Shown here one piece after another: positions 40,670 through 43,541 of a DNA stretch of 43,541 nt. The stretch is from Bryobacterales bacterium (GTDB lineage Bacteria; Acidobacteriota; Terriglobia; Bryobacterales; Bryobacteraceae). Position 1 is the first letter of the stretch, and every line of letters starts with the position of its first letter. The position numbers and the translations under genes are program-made. The notes beneath the pieces were generated by a model. The model saw nothing but the letters and a program-made list of their open reading frames with translations, was not told where the DNA came from and ran no database searches. The DNA is taken from positions 1-43,541 of the forward strand of contig CANFEY010000043.1 in assembly GCA_947446025.1 (NCBI GenBank), given 5' to 3'.

Positions 40670-41896
40670 ATGAACGACTTACAGGAGCAGTTGGAGGCTT
40701 TGCGCGAACGCGTGGCGCGCGTGAACCAGCGCTTTGTGGAGAAATACGAAGAGCCTGCTGCCAGTGCTCCGCAGCCGCATGAACAGGGGCTTTCCGGCAC
40801 TCTCGTCGAAACCGAACACGGAGTGCACTGGGAAATCGAGACACTCTACCCGAGCCACCGCCGCCACGGCAGCGCCGATGTGGGCGCGCTAGCGGAGCTG
40901 CCGCATGACCTGCTGGAAGCTATCTCAGAAGGCGCGGCACCGTCTGCCCCGCCCGGCGAGTGGGCGTTTCTCGACACCGAAACTACCGGTCTTGCCGGAG
41001 GCACAGGCACGTGTGCGTTCCTGGTCGGCGTGGGCCGCATTACGCCGGAAGGCTTCCGCGTCCGCCAGTTTTTCATGCGCGACTATGTGGAGGAAGCCAG
41101 CCTTCTGGCCGCGCTCGCCGAACACCTGGCTCCGTTCCGCGTGCTGATCACCTATAACGGACGCACCTTCGATCAGCCGCTGCTAGAAACGCGCTACCGG
41201 CTGAACCGCAGCCGTCCGCCCTTCGCCAAGATGGACCACCACGTGGATCTGCTCTACGGCGCGCGCCGCTTGTGGAAGTTACGCTACGAAAGCTGCCGCC
41301 TGGTGGACCTGGAAACTCAGGTGCTGGGTTATGAGCGCGTGGGCGACGTGCCAGGGTCGCTGATTCCGTATTTGTACTTCGAGTATCTGCGCACGCGCCA
41401 GGGCGGGCGCTTGCAGCCTGTGTTCGAGCACAACGCTCTGGACATCCTCTCGCTCGCCTGCCTCACCGGAATCGTGCCGCCCGCGTTCAAGGATAGCGGC
41501 GGGCTGCGGCACGGCGCGGAGATGGCAGGCATGGCCCGCTGGGTGTTGAAAACCGGCGATCCGGCGGAGGCGCGCGCGCTGTTCGCACGGGCGGTGGATG
41601 CAGGCCTGCCCGACGAACTGCTCTTTCGGACGCTGTGGGAGATCGCTTCGCTGGACCGCAAGCTGGGCGCTGAGAATCAGGCCGTTGCGGGGTGGACCGA
41701 ACTGGCGACGGCACGGAATCCGTACCGGGTGAAGGCGCTGGAGGAACTCGCCAAGCAAGCCGAGCATCGCGCGAAGGACCTGGGGCGTGCGCTGGAGTGG
41801 ACATGCGCTGCGCTGGCGCTGGGGGACGCGCCGGAACTTCGGCACCGCGAACAGCGGCTGCGGCAGAAGTTGTTAGGGAAGAGCAGCTCCGTTTAA
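40670..41896 (+). CDS. YprB-type RNase H-like exonuclease
   Basis: The 408-aa product has an N-terminal helix (LQEQLEALRERVARVNQRFV), then a DEDD-type exonuclease core: WAFLDTETTGLAGG (first acidic pair), LITYNGRTFDQPLLETRY (second Asp), and EHNALDILSLACLTG (His/Asp). The C-terminal part, about residues 280-400, has TPR-like helices (ALFARAVDAGLPDELLFRTL, GRALEWTCAALALGD). This is the domain layout of YprB-like proteins. The substrate is unknown. A REP element overlaps its stop. Confidence 0.88.
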   Translation: MNDLQEQLEALRERVARVNQRFVEKYEEPAASAPQPHEQGLSGTLVETEHGVHWEIETLYPSHRRHGSADVGALAELPHDLLEAISEGAAPSAPPGEWAFLDTETTGLAGGTGTCAFLVGVGRITPEGFRVRQFFMRDYVEEASLLAALAEHLAPFRVLITYNGRTFDQPLLETRYRLNRSRPPFAKMDHHVDLLYGARRLWKLRYESCRLVDLETQVLGYERVGDVPGSLIPYLYFEYLRTRQGGRLQPVFEHNALDILSLACLTGIVPPAFKDSGGLRHGAEMAGMARWVLKTGDPAEARALFARAVDAGLPDELLFRTLWEIASLDRKLGAENQAVAGWTELATARNPYRVKALEELAKQAEHRAKDLGRALEWTCAALALGDAPELRHREQRLRQKLLGKSSSV

Positions 41897-41920
41897 GCGC
41901 CAGGCTTACGCCGTGGGGCT
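41896..41920. repeat. REP-like palindrome
   Basis: AGCGCCA and the end GTGGGGCT flank the core GGCTTACGC, a diverged member of the REP family. It lies between the YprB gene's stop and the minus-strand gene fragment, where it could act as a transcription barrier. Confidence 0.6.
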
Positions 41921-42010
41921 AGTCGTGAATCCAGAAGCCGGAGGCCTGGAATTGCTGGCTTTCCCACCAGCGGCCGGGCACGCAGGAGAAACAGTAGTTG
42001 TTACGGCCGG
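41919..42010 (-). pseudogene. 3' end of a gene truncated by the IS3 element
   Basis: The minus-strand frame ends CFSCVPGRWWESQQFQASGF and WIHD at a TAG (41919-41921). The aromatic-rich sequence looks like a genuine C-terminus. Its upstream continuation is replaced by the IS left end at 42011. The gene is therefore interrupted by the insertion; its other part would lie beyond the right end of the window. The family is not identified. Confidence 0.5.
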
Positions 42011-42035
42011 TGGACTGACCCCCAAACTTGAGACA
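42011..42035 (+). repeat. IS3 left terminal inverted repeat
   Basis: TGG, TGACCCCC and TTGAGACA blocks match the right end in inverse orientation; 19 of 25 positions agree. Confidence 0.88.
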
Positions 42036-42073
42036 TTGTAATTTGACACACTTTGCAGGGAAAGGGACTGCAA

Positions 42074-42424
42074 GTGGCAAAGAAGAAGCGAGCGGGGAGA
42101 TATCCCCTGGCATTCCGGAAGATGGCGGTGGAACGGCTGAAGGGTTGCGACAACGTCATTGCTTTGGCCGAGGAGTTGGGCATCAACCGGCGGCAGTTGT
42201 ACCGGTGGCACGATCAGTTGGAGCCGATTGATGACGGGCAGGCTCCGCCGGAGAATGGCCGGGAGCGTGAACTGCGGCTGCAGATCGCGAGCTTGAAGCG
42301 GTTGGTGGCTGATAAAGCGCTGGAAGCGGATTTTTTCAAAGGTGCCTTGCAAAAAGTCGAGGCTCGACGCCAGAGCAACAGCAAAGCTGGCGAGACGGCA
42401 TCTACGACCGAGTGCGGGAGTTGA
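42074..42424 (+). CDS. IS3-family transposase OrfA (helix-turn-helix)
   Basis: The 116-aa product from GTG 42074 (RBS AAAGGG) begins with a basic patch (MAKKKRAGRYPLAFRKMAVE), then a helix-turn-helix (CDNVIALAEELGINRRQLYRWHDQL) and a coiled region (LRLQIASLKRLVADKALEADFF). A TTG start at 42053 would add seven residues. It binds the IS ends. The end overlaps orfB by 13 nt in the -1 frame, the standard frameshift arrangement. Confidence 0.88.
   Translation: MAKKKRAGRYPLAFRKMAVERLKGCDNVIALAEELGINRRQLYRWHDQLEPIDDGQAPPENGRERELRLQIASLKRLVADKALEADFFKGALQKVEARRQSNSKAGETASTTECGS
42331..42337 (+). promoter_or_regulatory. Candidate -1 programmed frameshift heptamer
   Basis: T TTT TTC in the orfA frame is a canonical X XXY YYZ slippery heptamer. 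The -1 frame stays open from here into orfB, so slippage would give an OrfAB fusion transposase. A second possible site is GCAAAAAG at 42349-42356. Confidence 0.5.
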
Positions 42425-43476
42425 TGTCGATGCAAGGCAACCTGAGTATCGAGCGAATGTGCCAGTTGGCGGGCGTAAGCCGAGCAGGCTTCTATCGGTC
42501 GCTGCAAGAGCAGGAGCCGGTGGAAGAGGACATGGAAGTGCGGTCGGCAATCCAGCTCATCTTCACCGAACACAAGCGGCGCTATGGATACCGGCGGGTC
42601 AGCAAAGAGATGCGACGCCGGGGCCTGCAGGTGAATCACAAGCGCGTGCAGCGGCTGATGCGCGAGGACAATCTACTCGCCATTCAACCCAAGGCGTTCG
42701 TGGTGACGACGAATTCCGATCACAACCTGGAGGTCTATCTCAACCTGGCCAGCCGGATGAAACTCACCGGCATCAACCAGCTTTGGGTGGCCGACATCAC
42801 TTACATTCGGCTCCATCGCGAATGGGTGTTTCTGGCTGTGATCCTGGATGCGTTCTCACGCAAGGTGGTGGGTTGGGAACTGGATCGAACCTTGGCGGCG
42901 CGGTTGCCGATTGTCGCGCTGCAAAAAGCGATTGAACAACGCCAGCCGCCGCCGGGTGTTGTGCATCATTCAGATCGTGGAGTGCAGTACGCCTCCAGCG
43001 ATTACGTTGGTGTGCTGCGGAAACACGACATGCTTCCGAGCATGAGCCGACCGGCGAATCCCTACGATAACGCCAGTTGCGAGAGCTTCATGAAGACGTT
43101 GAAGCGGGAGGAAATCTACGCCAACCAATACCGCGACCTCGATCATCTCCGCGCCAACATCGCCGAGTTCATCGACGTCTACTACAACCGCGTGCGGCTC
43201 CATTCAGCACTCGGCTACACGCCACCCGACGAGTTCGAGCAGGCCGCCAATCCTGCGACTGCTTCGCAAGGGGCGACCATGAGTTTTTTCAGGCATGAGG
43301 AGAGCTATCGATCCGATGTAGCATCAATGGTAGAAGGGGAACCGGCCGAAACCGGCGCCCCCGACCATCGTCTCGATGAGTCTCCGGCTGGCTATTCCTT
43401 GGCGGGTTGCTCTCCAGCAGAGCCCGCCTCCGCTTCGCCAGCCGAGGACCAGTGTGGCGGAGAAGAAGGGGTTTGA
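42412..43476 (+). CDS. IS3-family transposase OrfB (DDE integrase core)
   Basis: The 354-aa product has HTH_21 (IERMCQLAGVSRAGFYRSL), then the rve core: WVADITYIRLHREWVFLAVI with the first Asp, HHSDRGVQYASSDY with the second, and PYDNASCESFMKTLKREEIY with the Glu. The usual IS3 OrfB ends soon after LGYTPPDEFE. Here a C-terminal extension of about 80 residues, low-complexity and Pro/Ala/Glu-rich (SPAGYSLAGCSPAEPASASP), follows. It lacks its own strong RBS, which fits expression by frameshifting. Confidence 0.93.
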   Translation: MRELMSMQGNLSIERMCQLAGVSRAGFYRSLQEQEPVEEDMEVRSAIQLIFTEHKRRYGYRRVSKEMRRRGLQVNHKRVQRLMREDNLLAIQPKAFVVTTNSDHNLEVYLNLASRMKLTGINQLWVADITYIRLHREWVFLAVILDAFSRKVVGWELDRTLAARLPIVALQKAIEQRQPPPGVVHHSDRGVQYASSDYVGVLRKHDMLPSMSRPANPYDNASCESFMKTLKREEIYANQYRDLDHLRANIAEFIDVYYNRVRLHSALGYTPPDEFEQAANPATASQGATMSFFRHEESYRSDVASMVEGEPAETGAPDHRLDESPAGYSLAGCSPAEPASASPAEDQCGGEEGV

Positions 43477-43516
43477 GTAGCAGAAATCATTAAACGGCAA
43501 GTGTGACAATGCAGTT

Positions 43517-43541
43517 TGTCTCAATAGAGGGGGTCACCCCA
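43517..43541 (-). repeat. IS3 right terminal inverted repeat
   Basis: TGTCTCAA and GGGGGTCA blocks mirror the left repeat. It ends exactly at the window edge with CCA, consistent with a contig boundary caused by a repeated IS. Confidence 0.85.

Larger units (their letters stand above)
42011..43541 (+). mobile_element. IS3-family insertion sequence
   Basis: A 1531-bp element bounded by imperfect 25-bp terminal inverted repeats (TGG at the left, CCA at the right). It contains overlapping orfA and orfB with a DDE catalytic triad. The window stops exactly at its right end, so a target duplication cannot be checked on that side. Confidence 0.9.

Noticed and set aside
42053-42073. TTG start of IS OrfA seven codons upstream
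   Set aside because: GTG 42074 has a purine-rich site at a better distance and begins at the conserved basic segment; not excluded.

Overview
The window is GC-rich, densely packed bacterial DNA. The best guess for the source is the Acidobacteriota, class Terriglobia, near Bryobacterales/Solibacter. This rests on established family distributions: a secreted protein with the 'Solibacter' TIGR03437-type C-terminus, a long DUF1587/1595/1592/1588/1585 cytochrome protein, a DUF6152 protein, a Flp pilin with a CpaE/TadZ-like ATPase, and a C-x2-C/C-x2-C zinc ribbon. No rRNA or phylogenetic marker was available to test this. The right edge coincides with the terminal inverted repeat of an IS3-family element, so the window probably ends at a contig break caused by a repeated IS.

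Layout, left to right. 0-10.6 kb is mostly housekeeping: tRNA-Arg(TCT), rsmD and recG (minus); Flp pilin and fabI; DinB and an Fpg/Nei glycosylase (divergent); tRNA-Leu(CAA); a secreted S41 peptidase coupled to a LolA-like protein; a zinc-ribbon protein and an FtsB/DivIC-like protein (divergent, sharing a perfect 14-bp palindrome); then a minus-strand pair of a DUF697-like protein and a PD-(D/E)XK-like nuclease. 10.6-16.6 kb holds a decayed REP-associated transposase (RAYT) with REP-like palindromes, a four-gene secreted operon (degenerate metallo-beta-lactamase fold, two related exported proteins, DUF6152), a TIGR03437-type protein with an in-frame TAG, and a secreted class II aldolase. 16.6-20.3 kb is a strip of small defence and toxin-antitoxin genes, many broken: PIN/RHH relic, intact HicBA, broken TIR gene, an NMT1/THI5-like binding protein and a broken isoaspartyl peptidase.

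20.3-32.4 kb contains a lone receiver-like protein, a cupin, an overlapping operon (aldo/keto reductase, VOC protein, lipoprotein), a plus operon (membrane TPR protein, papain-like protease fused to an alpha/beta-hydrolase-like domain, DoxX), and a minus operon around purM-purN that continues into a JAB-like membrane protein, a truncated aminotransferase-fold protein lacking its PLP lysine, and an outer-membrane beta-barrel. At its head lies a relic MazEF-like pair. 32.4-43.5 kb has a long imperfect hairpin, a CpaE/TadZ-like ATPase with an in-frame TAG, the DUF1592 protein, an assimilatory sulfate cluster (cysN, cysH, TauE/SafE permease, no cysD here), tatA, HU, a YprB-type exonuclease and the IS3 element, which cuts off the 3' end of a minus-strand gene.

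Two themes recur. First, gene decay: RAYT, PIN toxin, TIR, isoaspartyl peptidase, MazEF, CpaE and the TIGR03437 gene are each broken by nonsense codons or frameshifts that can be read directly. Second, apparent enzymes have lost catalytic residues while staying in intact operons (MBL-fold protein, aminotransferase-fold protein, S41 peptidase). The most novel intact systems are the protease/hydrolase fusion operon (24.2-27.3 kb) and the DUF697-like/nuclease pair (8.3-10.6 kb).
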